This document shows positions 48,948-59,060 of a DNA stretch of 64,000 nucleotides, piece by piece (the first letter of the stretch is position 1; every line of letters begins with the position of its first letter). The notes under the pieces are model-generated. The model had not been told where the DNA came from and made no database searches. It saw only the letters and a program-made list of their open reading frames with translations. The position numbers and the translations under genes are program-made. The stretch comes from Pseudomonas orientalis (GTDB taxonomy: Bacteria > Pseudomonadota > Gammaproteobacteria > Pseudomonadales > Pseudomonadaceae). The DNA is taken from positions 460,554 to 524,553 of the forward strand of contig NZ_JYLM01000004.1 in NCBI RefSeq assembly GCF_001439815.1. Direction: 5' to 3'.

Positions 48948-50003
48948 GTGGAGAGCACAACAATGTTGAGATCCCTTAAGTATTCGGCTCTGGCCATCGG
49001 CTTGATGGGCGCGACACAGGCCATGGCAGGCCCGGACCTGACCGTCGTTTCCTTTGGCGGCGCGAACAAGGCGGCCCAGGTCAAGGCCTTCTATGCCCCG
49101 TGGGAAAGCGCGGGCAACGGCAAGATCATCGCCGGTGAGTACAACGGTGAGATGGCCAAGGTCAAAGCCATGGTCGACACCAAGAGCGTGTCCTGGGACC
49201 TGGTGGAAGTGGAGTCGCCGGAGCTTTCCCGTGGTTGCGACGAAGACATGTTCGAACCCCTGGACCCGAAACTGTTCGGCAACACCGCCGACTACGTGAA
49301 GGGCGCAATCCAGCCCTGCGGGGTGGGCTTCTTCGTGTGGTCCACGGTGCTGGCCTACAACGCCGACAAACTCGCCAGTGCACCGACCAGTTGGGCGGAT
49401 TTCTGGGACACCAAGAAATTCCCCGGCAAGCGTGGCCTGCGCAAAGGCGCCAAGTACACCCTGGAATTCGCCTTGATGGCCGACGGCGTGGCGCCCAAGG
49501 ACGTCTACAAAGTGCTTGCCGGCAAAGATGGCCAGGACCGTGCGTTCAAGAAACTCGATGAACTCAAGCCGTCGATCCAGTGGTGGGAAGCCGGCGCACA
49601 GCCGCCGCAGTACCTTGCCTCGGGCGATGTGGTGATGAGCTCGGCCTATAACGGCCGGATCGCCGCCGTACAGAAAGAAAGCAACCTCAAAGTGGTATGG
49701 AACGGCGGCATCTACGACTTCGACGCCTGGGCCATTCCAAAAGGCCTGGCCAAGGAGCGCGCCGAAGCGGCGAAGAAATTCATCGCCTTCTCGGTGCAGC
49801 CTCAGCAGCAGAAGATCTATTCGGAAAACATCGCCTACGGTCCGGCCAACACCCAGGCCGTGCCGTTGCTGGCCAAGGACGTGCTCAAGGACATGCCGAC
49901 CACTCCGGAAAACATCGCCAACCAGGTGCAGATCGATGTGAGCTTCTGGGCTGATAACGGCGAGCAGCTTGAGCAGCGCTTCAATTCCTGGGCTGCCAAA
50001 TAA
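48948..50003 (+). CDS. agtB: periplasmic substrate-binding protein AgtB
   Basis: 351 residues of the PotD/spermidine-type solute-binding family. Signal peptide MLRSLKYSALAIGLMGATQAMA (first 20 residues or so). The mature start GPDLTVVSFGGANKAAQ and later AYNGRIAAVQKESNLKVVW are typical. The start used is the in-frame ATG at 48963 if the signal peptide begins MLRSL; the frame opens at 48948. Delivers 5-aminovalerate or GABA to AgtCD by inference from gene order. Followed by a REP pair, which may explain high upstream mRNA stability. Confidence 0.9.
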   Translation: MESTTMLRSLKYSALAIGLMGATQAMAGPDLTVVSFGGANKAAQVKAFYAPWESAGNGKIIAGEYNGEMAKVKAMVDTKSVSWDLVEVESPELSRGCDEDMFEPLDPKLFGNTADYVKGAIQPCGVGFFVWSTVLAYNADKLASAPTSWADFWDTKKFPGKRGLRKGAKYTLEFALMADGVAPKDVYKVLAGKDGQDRAFKKLDELKPSIQWWEAGAQPPQYLASGDVVMSSAYNGRIAAVQKESNLKVVWNGGIYDFDAWAIPKGLAKERAEAAKKFIAFSVQPQQQKIYSENIAYGPANTQAVPLLAKDVLKDMPTTPENIANQVQIDVSFWADNGEQLEQRFNSWAAK

Positions 50004-50024
50004 CCCATCTGGGAGATGCCAGTC

Positions 50025-50124
50025 TGTAGGAGCGAGCTTGCTCGCGAAAAACGTCAACGATAACGCGTGCTTCCTGAATGAACGCGGCGCCTGTGAGTTT
50101 TTCGCGAGCAAGCTCGCTCCTACA
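50025..50124. repeat. REP pair, TGTAGGAGCGAGCTTG type
   Basis: Two inverted copies (50025-50048 and 50100-50124) around a spacer between agtB and agtC. It lies inside the operon, a location typical of REP hairpins that protect upstream mRNA for an abundant binding protein. Confidence 0.92.
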
Positions 50125-50192
50125 GATTGGCATTAGGGCTTGCCCCTTCCCACAGGGCATCTGCATTTATCTTCAAGATCCGGAGTTCAGTC

Positions 50193-51419
50193 ATGGCAGT
50201 AGCCATTCCCACCCTCAAGCAGCGCCTGGCCCGTGCCGAGCGGCTCAACCGCTGGAAGGCCCAGGCCTTGATTGCGCCGCTGGTGCTGTTTTTGCTGCTG
50301 GTGTTCCTGGTGCCCATCGTTGCGCTGCTCTACAAGAGCGTCGGCAACCCGGAAGTGGTCGCAGGCTTGCCGCGTACGGTGGTGGCAGTGACGGCCTGGG
50401 ACGGTCGTGGCTTGCCCGGCGAGTCGGTGTACCAGGCGCTGAGTGAGGACCTGGGCGAAGCGCGCAAAAACCAGACCCTGGGCGATCTGTCCAAGCGCTT
50501 GAACATGGAACTGGCCGGCTATCGCAGCCTGCTGACCAAAACCGCGCGGGCGCTGCCGTTTACTGAAGCGCCTGCCTCTTATAAAGCCGCGCTGGAAAGC
50601 CTCGACGAACGCTGGGGCGACCCGGCGTACTGGCAGGCGATCCGACGCAATACCAGCAGCCTGACGCCTTACTACCTGCTGGCGGCCGTCGATCACCGTA
50701 TCGATGACTTGGGCGAAATCGCGCCGGCCACCCCCGACCAGGCCATCTATCTGGATATCTTCGCCCGCACATTCTGGATGGGCCTGGTCATCACCGTGAT
50801 CTGCCTGCTGCTGGCCTATCCCCTGGCGTACCTGCTGGCCAACCTGCCGGCGCGCAAAAGCAACCTTTTGATGATCCTGGTCTTGCTGCCGTTCTGGACC
50901 TCGATCCTGGTACGGGTGGCGGCGTGGATCGTATTGCTGCAATCCGGTGGCCTGATCAACAGCGCCCTGATGGGCATGGGCCTGATCGATACGCCGCTGG
51001 AGCTGGTGTTCAACCGTACCGGTGTGTACATCTCCATGGTGCATATCCTGCTGCCGTTCATGATTCTGCCGATCTACAGCGTGATGAAGGGCATTTCGCC
51101 GACTTACATGCGTGCGGCGATTTCCCTGGGCTGTCATCCCTTCGCCAGCTTCTGGCGCGTGTACTTCCCGCAGACCTACGCCGGTGTCGGCGCCGGTTGC
51201 CTGTTGGTGTTTATCCTGGCGATTGGTTACTACATCACCCCGGCCTTGCTGGGCAGCCCGAACGATCAGATGGTCAGCTACTTCGTGGCCTTCTATACCA
51301 ACACCAGCATCAACTGGGGCATGGCCACGGCGCTGGGCGGCTTGCTGCTGCTGGCGACGGTGCTGCTGTACCTGATTTACAACCGGCTGGTGGGCGCCAG
51401 TCGCCTGCGCCTGAGCTGA
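50193..51419 (+). CDS. agtC: ABC transporter permease AgtC, with large periplasmic insert
   Basis: 408 residues, about 120 longer than typical PotB-type permeases. The first TM (APLVLFLLLVFLVPIVALLY) is separated from the permease core by about 160 hydrophilic residues (about 45-205). The core has five TMs and the EAA-like loop (MRAAISLGCHPFASFWRVYFPQ). The start at 50193 has GGAG at 8 nt. One of two permeases of the agt importer. Confidence 0.92.
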   Translation: MAVAIPTLKQRLARAERLNRWKAQALIAPLVLFLLLVFLVPIVALLYKSVGNPEVVAGLPRTVVAVTAWDGRGLPGESVYQALSEDLGEARKNQTLGDLSKRLNMELAGYRSLLTKTARALPFTEAPASYKAALESLDERWGDPAYWQAIRRNTSSLTPYYLLAAVDHRIDDLGEIAPATPDQAIYLDIFARTFWMGLVITVICLLLAYPLAYLLANLPARKSNLLMILVLLPFWTSILVRVAAWIVLLQSGGLINSALMGMGLIDTPLELVFNRTGVYISMVHILLPFMILPIYSVMKGISPTYMRAAISLGCHPFASFWRVYFPQTYAGVGAGCLLVFILAIGYYITPALLGSPNDQMVSYFVAFYTNTSINWGMATALGGLLLLATVLLYLIYNRLVGASRLRLS

Positions 51420-51431
51420 GGAGACCTTGCG

Positions 51432-52256
51432 ATGCTGAGCCCTTATATGTCACCGGTGGAGCGGCTGTGGTTCTACAGCCTGCGGATTCTGTGTGGTCTG
51501 ATCCTGCTGTTCCTGATCCTGCCGGTGCTGGTGATCATCCCGTTGTCGTTCAACAGCGGCAGTTTCCTGGTGTACCCGCTGCAGGGCTTTTCGCTGCAGT
51601 GGTATCACGACTTTTTCGCCTCGGCCGAATGGATGCGCGCCTTGCGCAACAGCATCATCGTCGCCCCGGCGGCCACGCTGCTGGCGATGGTGTTCGGCAC
51701 GCTGGCGGCGATCGGCCTGACCCGTGGCAACTTCCCCGGCAAGGCACTGGTGATGGCTTTGGTGATTTCGCCGATGGTGGTGCCGGTGGTGATTATCGGC
51801 GTGGCCAGTTATTTGTTCTTTGCCCCGCTGGGCCTGGGCAACAGCTTTTTCTCGCTGATCGTGGTGCATGCGGTGCTGGGCGTGCCGTTTGTGATCATTA
51901 CCGTGTCGGCGACCTTGCAGGGTTTCAATCACAACCTGGTGCGGGCGGCGGCCAGCCTGGGCGCGTCACCGTTGACCGCGTTTCGCCGGGTGACCTTGCC
52001 GCTGATTGCACCGGGGGTGATTTCCGGTGCGCTGTTTGCCTTCGCCACCTCGTTCGATGAAGTGGTGGTGACGCTGTTCCTCGCCGGGCCGGAGCAGGCC
52101 ACGTTGCCCAGGCAGATGTTCAGCGGCATCCGGGAGAACCTCAGCCCGACGATTGCCGCAGCGGCGACGTTGCTGATCGGGTTTTCGGTGGTGCTGTTGC
52201 TGACGCTCGAATGGCTGCGCGGGCGCGGCGAAAAGCTGCGTACGGCCCAAGTCTGA
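51432..52256 (+). CDS. agtD: ABC transporter permease AgtD
   Basis: 274-residue PotC-type permease with six TMs and the EAA loop VRAAASLGASPLTAFRRVTLP. Starts 12 nt after agtC. Last gene of the agt operon; a REPIN follows the stop codon. Confidence 0.93.
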   Translation: MLSPYMSPVERLWFYSLRILCGLILLFLILPVLVIIPLSFNSGSFLVYPLQGFSLQWYHDFFASAEWMRALRNSIIVAPAATLLAMVFGTLAAIGLTRGNFPGKALVMALVISPMVVPVVIIGVASYLFFAPLGLGNSFFSLIVVHAVLGVPFVIITVSATLQGFNHNLVRAAASLGASPLTAFRRVTLPLIAPGVISGALFAFATSFDEVVVTLFLAGPEQATLPRQMFSGIRENLSPTIAAAATLLIGFSVVLLLTLEWLRGRGEKLRTAQV

Positions 52257-52275
52257 AGCCCGGCACAGGTCAAAA

Positions 52276-52363
52276 TGTGGGAGGGGGCTTGCCCCCGATG
52301 GCAGTGTGTCAGTCAGCAACTCTGATACTGATACACCGCTATCGGGGCAAGCCCCCTCCCACA
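52276..52363. repeat. REPIN, TGTGGGAGGGGGCTTG type
   Basis: Inverted arms from 52276 (TGTGGGAGGGGGCTTGCCCC) to 52363, with one G deleted in the right arm (ATCGGGGCAAG). Between agtD and the alcohol dehydrogenase. Confidence 0.93.
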
Positions 52364-52429
52364 TTGGTTTTGTGTTCACTCAGATGATGACCATTCAGTT
52401 GCTGAATGCTAGGCAACCCGGAATCCCGA

Positions 52430-52439
52430 GCTACTCTTG
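52430..52439 (+). promoter_or_regulatory. sigma-S-like -10 (CTACTCTT) of the alcohol dehydrogenase
   Basis: CTACTCTTGTGCCA (52431-52444) ends 29 nt before the ATG and differs by one base from the 14-mer upstream of agtA. Confidence 0.45.
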
Positions 52440-52472
52440 TGCCAGCCCATCTCTCAATAAGAGGCCGCGCAC

Positions 52473-53621
52473 ATGAGTACTTCCTCATTCAAGATCGCCC
52501 ATAAACTGCTCACTGGCGCCGGCGCCATTGAGCAACTCGCCGCCGAACTCACCCGCCTGGATGTGGATAACCCACTGATCGTCACCGATGCCGTGCTGGT
52601 CAAGTCCGGCACGGTGGCGCTGGCACTCGAGCACCTGGGCGGGCGCCCTTATGAAATCTTCGACCGCGTGCTGCCCGACCCGGAAATCGCCATTGTCGAA
52701 GACTGCATGCAGGCCTACCGCGATGGCGGGCACGACGGCCTGATCGGCGTGGGCGGCGGCAGTGCCATCGACATCGCCAAGAGCGTGGCCGCTTACGCCG
52801 GTTACCACGGCGCCCTGGCGGATCTGTTCGGGGTCGACCAGGTACCGCGCAAGGGCCCGCCGTTGATCGCCATCCCCACCACGGCGGGCACCGGCTCGGA
52901 AGTGACCAACGTGGCGATCCTCTCGGACAAGGTCGCGCAGCTGAAAAAAGGCATCGTCAGCGACTACCTGCTGCCGGATGTGGCGCTGATCAGCCCGCAA
53001 ATGACCCTCACATGCCCGCGCAGCGTCACCGCCGCCAGTGGTGTCGACGCGCTGGTGCATGCGATTGAGTCCTACCTGTCGCTGAATGCCTCACCGATTA
53101 CCGATGCCCTGGCGATCGGCGCCATCAAGCTGATTGCCGGCGCATTGCCCAAGGCTTACGCCAACCCGGCCAACCTGCAGGCCCGTGACGACATGGCCAC
53201 CGCCAGCCTGATGGCCGGCATGGCCTTCGGCAACGCGGGTGTGGGTGCGGTGCATGCGCTGGCGTATCCGTTGGGCGGCCGGTTCAACATCGCCCACGGC
53301 GTGAGCAACGCGCTGTTGCTGCCCTATGTAATGCACTGGAACAAGCTGGCCTGTGTCGAACGGATGCGCGACATCGCCCAGGCGATGGGCGTGAATGTCA
53401 GCGCGCTGAGCGTGAACGACGCTGCCGACCAGGCTGTCGAGGCGATGACGCGACTGTGCGCCGCCGTCGAGATCCCGGCCGGCCTGCGCAGTTTCGGCGT
53501 GCCTGAGGAGGCTATCCCGGCGATGGCCACTGAAGCGGCGGGTATCGAACGCCTGATGCGCAACAATCCGCGCCAGCTCAGTGCGGCCGATATCGAGAAA
53601 ATCTACCGGGCGGCGTACTAG
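52473..53621 (+). CDS. iron-containing alcohol dehydrogenase
   Basis: 382-residue group III (Fe-ADH) dehydrogenase. NAD-binding GVGGGSAIDIAKSVA and TTAGTGSEVTNVAI motifs; metal ligands in ASGVDALVHAIESYLS and FNIAHGVSNALLLPYVMHWN. Substrate unknown; likely a primary alcohol or aldehyde. Flanked by agtD and rpe with its own promoter-like element. It is an extra gene relative to my memory of the PA0606-rpe junction, so it may be a lineage-specific insertion. Confidence 0.92.
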   Translation: MSTSSFKIAHKLLTGAGAIEQLAAELTRLDVDNPLIVTDAVLVKSGTVALALEHLGGRPYEIFDRVLPDPEIAIVEDCMQAYRDGGHDGLIGVGGGSAIDIAKSVAAYAGYHGALADLFGVDQVPRKGPPLIAIPTTAGTGSEVTNVAILSDKVAQLKKGIVSDYLLPDVALISPQMTLTCPRSVTAASGVDALVHAIESYLSLNASPITDALAIGAIKLIAGALPKAYANPANLQARDDMATASLMAGMAFGNAGVGAVHALAYPLGGRFNIAHGVSNALLLPYVMHWNKLACVERMRDIAQAMGVNVSALSVNDAADQAVEAMTRLCAAVEIPAGLRSFGVPEEAIPAMATEAAGIERLMRNNPRQLSAADIEKIYRAAY

Positions 53622-53660
53622 CCGTTGAGTGAGGTCACGGTGCGCAGGGCAAAGCTGAGG

Positions 53661-53668
53661 TATACAAT
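53661..53668 (+). promoter_or_regulatory. rpe -10 element (TATACAAT)
   Basis: TATACAAT is a near-consensus sigma-70 -10, 36 nt upstream of the rpe ATG. No convincing -35 at 17 bp. Confidence 0.5.
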
Positions 53669-53703
53669 GCGCGCCATCGTGATTTAGCTCAAAAAGGTGC
53701 GTC

Positions 53704-54378
53704 ATGCAGCCCTTCGTCATTGCTCCATCGATTCTCTCCGCCGACTTCGCCCGCCTGGGCGAAGAAGTGGACAAGGTGTTGGCCGCCGGCGCCGACTTCG
53801 TGCACTTCGACGTCATGGACAACCACTACGTGCCCAACCTGACCATCGGCCCGATGGTCTGTGCGGCGTTGCGCAAGTACGGGATCACCGCACCGATCGA
53901 CGCGCACCTGATGGTCAGCCCGGTGGACCGTATTGTCGGCGACTTCATCGACGCCGGTGCGACCTATATCACCTTCCACCCGGAAGCCACCCTGCACGTC
54001 GACCGTACCCTGCAACTGATCCGCGAAGGCGGCTGCAAGGCGGGCCTGGTGTTCAACCCGGCCACACCCTTGAGCGTGCTGGAATACGTGATGGACAAGG
54101 TCGACATGGTCCTGCTGATGAGCGTCAACCCGGGCTTCGGCGGGCAGAAGTTCATCCCTGGCACCCTGAACAAGCTGCGCGAAGCGCGGGCGCTGATCGA
54201 CGCGTCGGGCCGGGAAATACGCCTGGAAATCGACGGTGGGGTCAACGTCAACAATATTCGCGAGATCGCGGCCGCAGGTGCCGATACGTTCGTCGCCGGC
54301 TCGGCGATCTTCAACGCCCCGGACTACCAGGAAGTGATCGCGAAGATGCATGCCGAACTGGCGCTGGCGCGTCCATGA
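53704..54378 (+). CDS. rpe: ribulose-phosphate 3-epimerase Rpe
   Basis: 224-residue TIM barrel interconverting ribulose-5-P and xylulose-5-P. Motifs: [34 protein letters not shown] (metal ligands), [15 protein letters not shown] and [11 protein letters not shown]. Overlaps gph by 4 nt, the start of the rpe-gph-trpE run also present in P. aeruginosa. Confidence 0.98.
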   Translation: MQPFVIAPSILSADFARLGEEVDKVLAAGADFVHFDVMDNHYVPNLTIGPMVCAALRKYGITAPIDAHLMVSPVDRIVGDFIDAGATYITFHPEATLHVDRTLQLIREGGCKAGLVFNPATPLSVLEYVMDKVDMVLLMSVNPGFGGQKFIPGTLNKLREARALIDASGREIRLEIDGGVNVNNIREIAAAGADTFVAGSAIFNAPDYQEVIAKMHAELALARP

Positions 54379-55193
54379 GCGGCTTTGAGCAGCTGTTCCC
54401 TGGCAAATTGCCACGGCTGGTGATGTTCGATCTGGACGGTACCTTGATCGACTCGGTGCCCGACCTTGCGGCGGCGGTGGACCAGATGCTGCTCAAACTG
54501 GGGCGCAAGCCTGCGGGGATCGAGGCGGTACGCGAATGGGTCGGCAATGGCGCACCGATGCTGGTGCGCCGGGCGCTGGCCGGCAACATCGACGCCAGCG
54601 GTGTGGATGAGGTGGAAGCCGAACATGCCCTGGAGCTGTTCAATGCCGCCTATGAAAGCAGCCACGAACTGACGGTGGTGTACCCCGGCGTGCGTGACAC
54701 GCTCAAGTGGTTGAGCAAGCAAGGCGTGGAAATGGCCTTGATCACCAACAAGCCGGAGCGCTTCGTCGCACCGTTGCTGGACCAGATGAAGATCGGCCGG
54801 TATTTTCGCTGGATCATCGGCGGCGACACCCTGCCGCAGAAAAAACCCGACCCGGCGGCGCTGTTCTTCGTGATGAAGATGGCGAACATTCCGGCGTCCC
54901 AATCGTTGTTCGTGGGCGATTCGCGCAGCGATGTATTGGCGGCAAAGGCCGCAGGCGTGCAGTGCGTGGCCTTGAGTTACGGCTACAACCATGGCCGGCC
55001 GATTGCCGAAGAATCGCCGGCGCTGGTAATTGATGACCTGCGCCTGTTAATCCCCGGTTGCCTGGGCGCGGGCGCTGAGATAACGTTGCCCGATATCGAT
55101 CCGTCTCCTTCTGGAAATCCCGTCGTGGTGGTCACCCGCAAACTCTGGATGAAAGTCATCAAGGCCCTGGCCCGCTGGCGTTGGCGCGCCTGA
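54375..55193 (+). CDS. gph: phosphoglycolate phosphatase Gph, 3' end doubles as trp leader
   Basis: 272-residue HAD phosphatase that removes 2-phosphoglycolate. Catalytic [15 protein letters not shown] with Asp nucleophile, ITNKPERF, and KPDPAALFF with metal motif [16 protein letters not shown]. The HAD core ends near residue 225. The last ~45 residues are an unusual extension that finishes [14 protein letters not shown], the same peptide motif as the trpG leader. Thus the gph stop codon is the trp leader stop codon. Confidence 0.96.
   Translation: MSGFEQLFPGKLPRLVMFDLDGTLIDSVPDLAAAVDQMLLKLGRKPAGIEAVREWVGNGAPMLVRRALAGNIDASGVDEVEAEHALELFNAAYESSHELTVVYPGVRDTLKWLSKQGVEMALITNKPERFVAPLLDQMKIGRYFRWIIGGDTLPQKKPDPAALFFVMKMANIPASQSLFVGDSRSDVLAAKAAGVQCVALSYGYNHGRPIAEESPALVIDDLRLLIPGCLGAGAEITLPDIDPSPSGNPVVVVTRKLWMKVIKALARWRWRA
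55149..55193 (+). CDS. trpE leader peptide, in frame within the gph 3' end
   Basis: ATG-initiated 14-residue frame [14 protein letters not shown] with two Trp codons separated by one Arg, 70 nt before trpE. It may be translated alone or only as the tail of Gph; the local ribosome-binding site is weak. Attenuation of trpE has been reported for P. putida, and stalling at the TGG codons is the expected sensor. Confidence 0.7.
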   Translation: MKVIKALARWRWRA

Positions 55194-55230
55194 CTGATCC
55201 TGGCCGCTTGTTGCGGCACGTTTGCCTACC
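55194..55230 (+). promoter_or_regulatory. trpE attenuator region
   Basis: After the leader stop codon there is a hairpin GCCGC-TTGTT-GCGGC (55203-55217) followed by ACGTTTGCC. It is a plausible terminator, but the T-run is poor. The alternative pairing with the Trp-codon segment was not resolved by eye. Confidence 0.5.
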
Positions 55231-55263
55231 TGACCGATTGACCCTCACACCACGAGGCACCTG

Positions 55264-56745
55264 ATGATCCGCGAAGAATTCCTGCGTTTGGCCGCTGCCG
55301 GCTACAATCGTATCCCCATGGCCCGGGAAACCCTGGCCGACTTCGACACGCCGCTGTCGATCTACCTGAAACTGGCCGACGAGCCGAACTCCTACCTGCT
55401 GGAGTCGGTACAGGGCGGTGAGAAGTGGGGCCGTTATTCGATCATCGGCCTGCCGTGCCGCACCGTACTGCGGGTGCACGACCATCATGTGAGCATCGCC
55501 CATGATGGCGTCGAGATCGAAAGCCATGACGTAGACGACCCGCTGGCCTTCGTCGAGGCCTTCAAGGCGCGCTACAACGTGCCGACCATTGCCGGCCTGC
55601 CGCGTTTCAACGGCGGCCTGGTGGGGTATTTCGGTTATGACTGCGTGCGCTACGTGGAGCAGCGGTTGGGTAAATGCCCGAATCCGGACCCGCTGGGCGT
55701 GCCGGACATCCTGCTGATGGTCTCCGACGCCGTGGTTGTGTTCGACAACCTCGCCGGCAAGATGCATGCGATCGTGCTGGCCGACCCGTCCCAGGCGGAT
55801 GCCTACGAACAGGGCCAGGCCAGTCTCGAAGCGCTGCTGGAAAAGCTGCGCCAGCCGATCACGCCGCGTCGTGGCCTGGACCTCAGCCGACCGCCTGCCG
55901 CCGATCCGGTGTTTCGTTCCAGCTTCACGCAGGCGGACTACGAACGCGCAGTGGATACCATCAAGGAATACATCCTCGCCGGTGACTGCATGCAAGTGGT
56001 GCCGTCGCAACGGATGTCGATTGATTTCAAGGCGGCGCCGATTGACCTGTACCGGGCGCTGCGCTGCTTCAACCCGACGCCCTACATGTACTTCTTCAAC
56101 TTCGGTGACTTCCATGTCGTGGGCAGTTCGCCGGAAGTGCTGGTGCGCGTCGAGGACAACCTGATCACCGTGCGCCCCATCGCCGGCACGCGCCCGCGTG
56201 GCGCCACCGAAGAAGCGGACCTGGCGCTGGAAGAAGACCTGTTGAGCGACGCCAAGGAAATCGCCGAGCACCTGATGCTGATTGACCTGGGGCGTAATGA
56301 CACGGGACGTGTCTCGGAAATCGGCTCGGTGAAGTTGACCGAGAAGATGGTCATCGAACGGTATTCCAATGTGATGCACATCGTGTCCAATGTCACCGGT
56401 GAGCTGAAAGCCGGGTTGACCGCGATGGACGCACTGCGCGCCATTCTGCCGGCCGGTACTTTGTCGGGCGCGCCAAAGATTCGTGCGATGGAAATCATCG
56501 ATGAACTGGAGCCGGTCAAGCGGGGCGTCTATGGCGGCGCCGTGGGGTATTTCGCCTGGAACGGCAACATGGACACCGCGATTGCGATCCGCACGGCGGT
56601 GATCAAGGATGGCGAACTGCACGTGCAGGCCGGTGGCGGCATTGTGGCGGACTCGGTGCCGGCCCTGGAATGGGAAGAAACCCTGAACAAGCGCCGGGCG
56701 ATGTTCCGTGCGGTGGCCTTGGCCGAGCAGACCCCACAGGACTGA
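55264..56745 (+). CDS. trpE: anthranilate synthase component I TrpE
   Basis: 493 residues. Makes anthranilate from chorismate with ammonia from TrpG. N-terminal regulatory region has the [15 protein letters not shown] segment, with the LLES tryptophan-feedback motif. The chorismate-binding domain has [30 protein letters not shown] and [16 protein letters not shown] ([12 protein letters not shown]) motifs. GAGG at 7 nt before the ATG. Separated from trpGDC by 2.5 kb. Confidence 0.98.
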   Translation: MIREEFLRLAAAGYNRIPMARETLADFDTPLSIYLKLADEPNSYLLESVQGGEKWGRYSIIGLPCRTVLRVHDHHVSIAHDGVEIESHDVDDPLAFVEAFKARYNVPTIAGLPRFNGGLVGYFGYDCVRYVEQRLGKCPNPDPLGVPDILLMVSDAVVVFDNLAGKMHAIVLADPSQADAYEQGQASLEALLEKLRQPITPRRGLDLSRPPAADPVFRSSFTQADYERAVDTIKEYILAGDCMQVVPSQRMSIDFKAAPIDLYRALRCFNPTPYMYFFNFGDFHVVGSSPEVLVRVEDNLITVRPIAGTRPRGATEEADLALEEDLLSDAKEIAEHLMLIDLGRNDTGRVSEIGSVKLTEKMVIERYSNVMHIVSNVTGELKAGLTAMDALRAILPAGTLSGAPKIRAMEIIDELEPVKRGVYGGAVGYFAWNGNMDTAIAIRTAVIKDGELHVQAGGGIVADSVPALEWEETLNKRRAMFRAVALAEQTPQD

Positions 56746-56764
56746 AGCCAAATGTAGATCAAAC

Positions 56765-56853
56765 TGTGGGAGGGGGCTTGCTCCCGATAGCGGTCTGTCA
56801 GTTCATGATGTGCTGGCTGACACATTGCTATCGGGGGCAAGCCCCCTCCCACA
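56765..56853. repeat. REPIN, TGTGGGAGGGGGCTTG type
   Basis: Inverted arms from 56765 (TGTGGGAGGGGGCTTGCTCC, one substitution) to 56853, between convergent trpE and the esterase gene. Confidence 0.93.
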
Positions 56854-56879
56854 TTGGTTTGTGTTGGTTTCAGGATTGG

Positions 56880-58805
56880 CTAGAAATCCAGGCTCACCCC
56901 GACACTGACCCCTTGCTGGGTCAGGTTGTCATCTTTCCTCAGGTTATAGGCCGCCCGCAACGCCAGTTCCTGCGTCAGCTTGTGGCTGACCCCCAGGCTC
57001 AAGCGATCCGAATTGCTGCGCGGGGTGTAGCCGTCCAATTTGAAGTCGATCCCCGGCACGCTGTTGAGCGCGATGTTGACCTTCTGCGTGTCGTTCTCGA
57101 ACTCATGCTCATGGGCCACTTCCCCAAACACTTGGGTCTGCGGGGTGATGCGGTAGCTGCCCTGCAAGCCGACGCCTAGACGCTTGGAATCACGCTGCTG
57201 GTCGTCAAAGGTCAGGGCGGTGGAGCGGCTGTCTTTTTCCGAGTAGCCGTTCACTTCGACGCGCGCGTAATCGGCGCTGATGAAGGGCGACAGGTGCCAG
57301 TCACTGCCCGGCGCGGCGATGTCATACCCCACGCGGCCGCTCAAGGCCCAGAGCCAGCCATCGGTGTCACCTTTCTCCGACCCTTCGCTGACGCCCAGGG
57401 CGAACTTGCGCTTGAGGTTATCGAAGTCCAGTTTGCCGCCGGTCAAGGCCGCATCGGCCCACCAGTGATTCTGCTGATATTGGGCGAACGCGGTGCCCAT
57501 GTAGCTGTTGAGCTTGTAATCCGAATCGCTGGCGCCGGCTTCCAGTGTCTGGCGATACAGGCCCGCGGCGACGCCTACGCGCCAGGCTTCGTTGAGTCGG
57601 TAGCTGCCGCCGATATTGAGGTTATAACCGCTGCCATCGCCGCTTGCCGAGCTGTTCTGGTCGTCGAAATCCAGGCGCTGGCCACCGCCTGCCACGATCG
57701 CTCGCCATTGGCCGACGGCTTGCCAGTGGCCGGTGTCTGCCTGCCATTGATTGCGCAACTCATCCTGGTGAGCGCGCAATGTGCCCTGGGCCATTTCCGG
57801 CAGCAGCGTGATTTCCCATGGCGCGGCGAGCAGCGAATAGGCGTAGTCGGCGATCAGCCGTTGCCCGGCTATGGTCGGGTGGACCGAGTCGTTATAGATC
57901 AGCCTGGTCGGGTCCGGGTTGGTGCCACCGATGCCGTACACCGGATTGGCGGTGCAACTGTTGCCACTGAAGCAGGTGCCCGTGAGGTTCTGCCCGGTGG
58001 CGAGGCCGAAGCGGGCCGGATTGGCGAAGGCTTCGTTCAATAACAATGGAATGTTCAGCGGGATGACCTGCGCATCGATCTGCGACAGGCGCTGTACCAG
58101 GGATTGGTTGAACACAGCGCTCAGGGCCGACGTCGCTGCCTGCTGCGGGGTGCCGTTGACGGCCGGCGTCAGGCCGATGTCGGGCAGCATCCATACCATG
58201 ATGTAACGCGCACCGGCTTGTTGCAGGGCCTGGGCACTGTCAGCCAGTCGCCCGCCGGCGGCGACCGCTTGAGCGGGGCTGAGTACGCGACCCTGGAGGA
58301 AGTCATTGCCGCCACCGGACAGAAAGTACAGCGCATTCGGATCGGCCAGCCCGCCGTTTGCCGGCAGGTAACCCTGTCGACTGCGCAGCACCGTGCCGCC
58401 CCCTGCATTGCCGGGCGGGATCGCAGCGTTGGAGACCGTCGTGATGGAGTCGAGGATATTGTCGGTACGGTAGCCGCCGACCGCCCAGTTGTTTCCGTCC
58501 GGCAAGCCCTGGACCGCGCGCACCGGTGAGGTGGAGGCATTCAGGTCGTTTGGTGCTACACCCAGCTTGGCGCCGAGCAGCGTCGAAGAAACCAGACCAT
58601 AGTCGCCCTGGAATGTCGGCCCGGTACGGTTGGTGAAGCGCAGGGTCGATCCGGCACTGCCGTCGGGAAACTGGCCGGCATCGGCCAGGCTGTCACCGAA
58701 TACCACCATGGTTGAGTAGGGTGATGACGGTGCTGCGTGGGCCTGTGCGCAAGCCAGGGAAAGCAAGCCGGCGGCCAGGGGCGCGAAGAACGGGGTTCTG
58801 AGCAT
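56880..58805 (-). CDS. estP: GDSL autotransporter esterase (EstA/EstP type)
   Basis: Outer-membrane autotransporter lipase/esterase, about 641 residues. Signal peptide [23 protein letters not shown]; passenger GDSL domain with [12 protein letters not shown] (Ser), GGGNDFLQG (Asn block) and [13 protein letters not shown] (Asp-x-x-His); C-terminal autotransporter barrel (about 370-641) ending in Phe (VSVGVSLDF). It closely resembles P. aeruginosa EstA, needed for rhamnolipid, motility and biofilm. Start at 58805; ATG at 58817 is an alternative. It sits between trpE and trpG, where P. aeruginosa PAO1 carries pyocin genes. Confidence 0.92.
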   Translation of the reverse strand: MLRTPFFAPLAAGLLSLACAQAHAAPSSPYSTMVVFGDSLADAGQFPDGSAGSTLRFTNRTGPTFQGDYGLVSSTLLGAKLGVAPNDLNASTSPVRAVQGLPDGNNWAVGGYRTDNILDSITTVSNAAIPPGNAGGGTVLRSRQGYLPANGGLADPNALYFLSGGGNDFLQGRVLSPAQAVAAGGRLADSAQALQQAGARYIMVWMLPDIGLTPAVNGTPQQAATSALSAVFNQSLVQRLSQIDAQVIPLNIPLLLNEAFANPARFGLATGQNLTGTCFSGNSCTANPVYGIGGTNPDPTRLIYNDSVHPTIAGQRLIADYAYSLLAAPWEITLLPEMAQGTLRAHQDELRNQWQADTGHWQAVGQWRAIVAGGGQRLDFDDQNSSASGDGSGYNLNIGGSYRLNEAWRVGVAAGLYRQTLEAGASDSDYKLNSYMGTAFAQYQQNHWWADAALTGGKLDFDNLKRKFALGVSEGSEKGDTDGWLWALSGRVGYDIAAPGSDWHLSPFISADYARVEVNGYSEKDSRSTALTFDDQQRDSKRLGVGLQGSYRITPQTQVFGEVAHEHEFENDTQKVNIALNSVPGIDFKLDGYTPRSNSDRLSLGVSHKLTQELALRAAYNLRKDDNLTQQGVSVGVSLDF

Positions 58806-58973
58806 GGAAAATTCCATTGAGTTGTTTTTGTGTCGGAACCGAAACACTAGCAAAGTATCGAGCGTTTTCTATAGCGTAAAACCGAATTTCCCCGTGGCAT
58901 CGCATCGAGCTCGGCCCGTATTTGCGGCGCCATATTGCACCGCTGGCGAGGCTACGTTACTGTGCCTGAACGT

Positions 58974-59060
58974 ATGAATGAGACCCTCCCCGTGTTGATC
59001 ATCAGCAAACTCTTGATGCGAGTAGTCAAGGCACACGCCCGTTGGCGTTGGCGCGCCTGA
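58974..59060 (+). CDS. trpG leader peptide
   Basis: 28-residue frame whose last 14 residues, from the internal ATG at 59016, read MRVVKAHARWRWRA, nearly identical to the gph/trpE leader. Two Trp codons lie near the end. The 421-bp gap upstream of trpG (58806-59225) holds no other gene that I can see. Ribosome-binding sites are weak for both possible starts. Confidence 0.75.
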   Translation: MNETLPVLIISKLLMRVVKAHARWRWRA

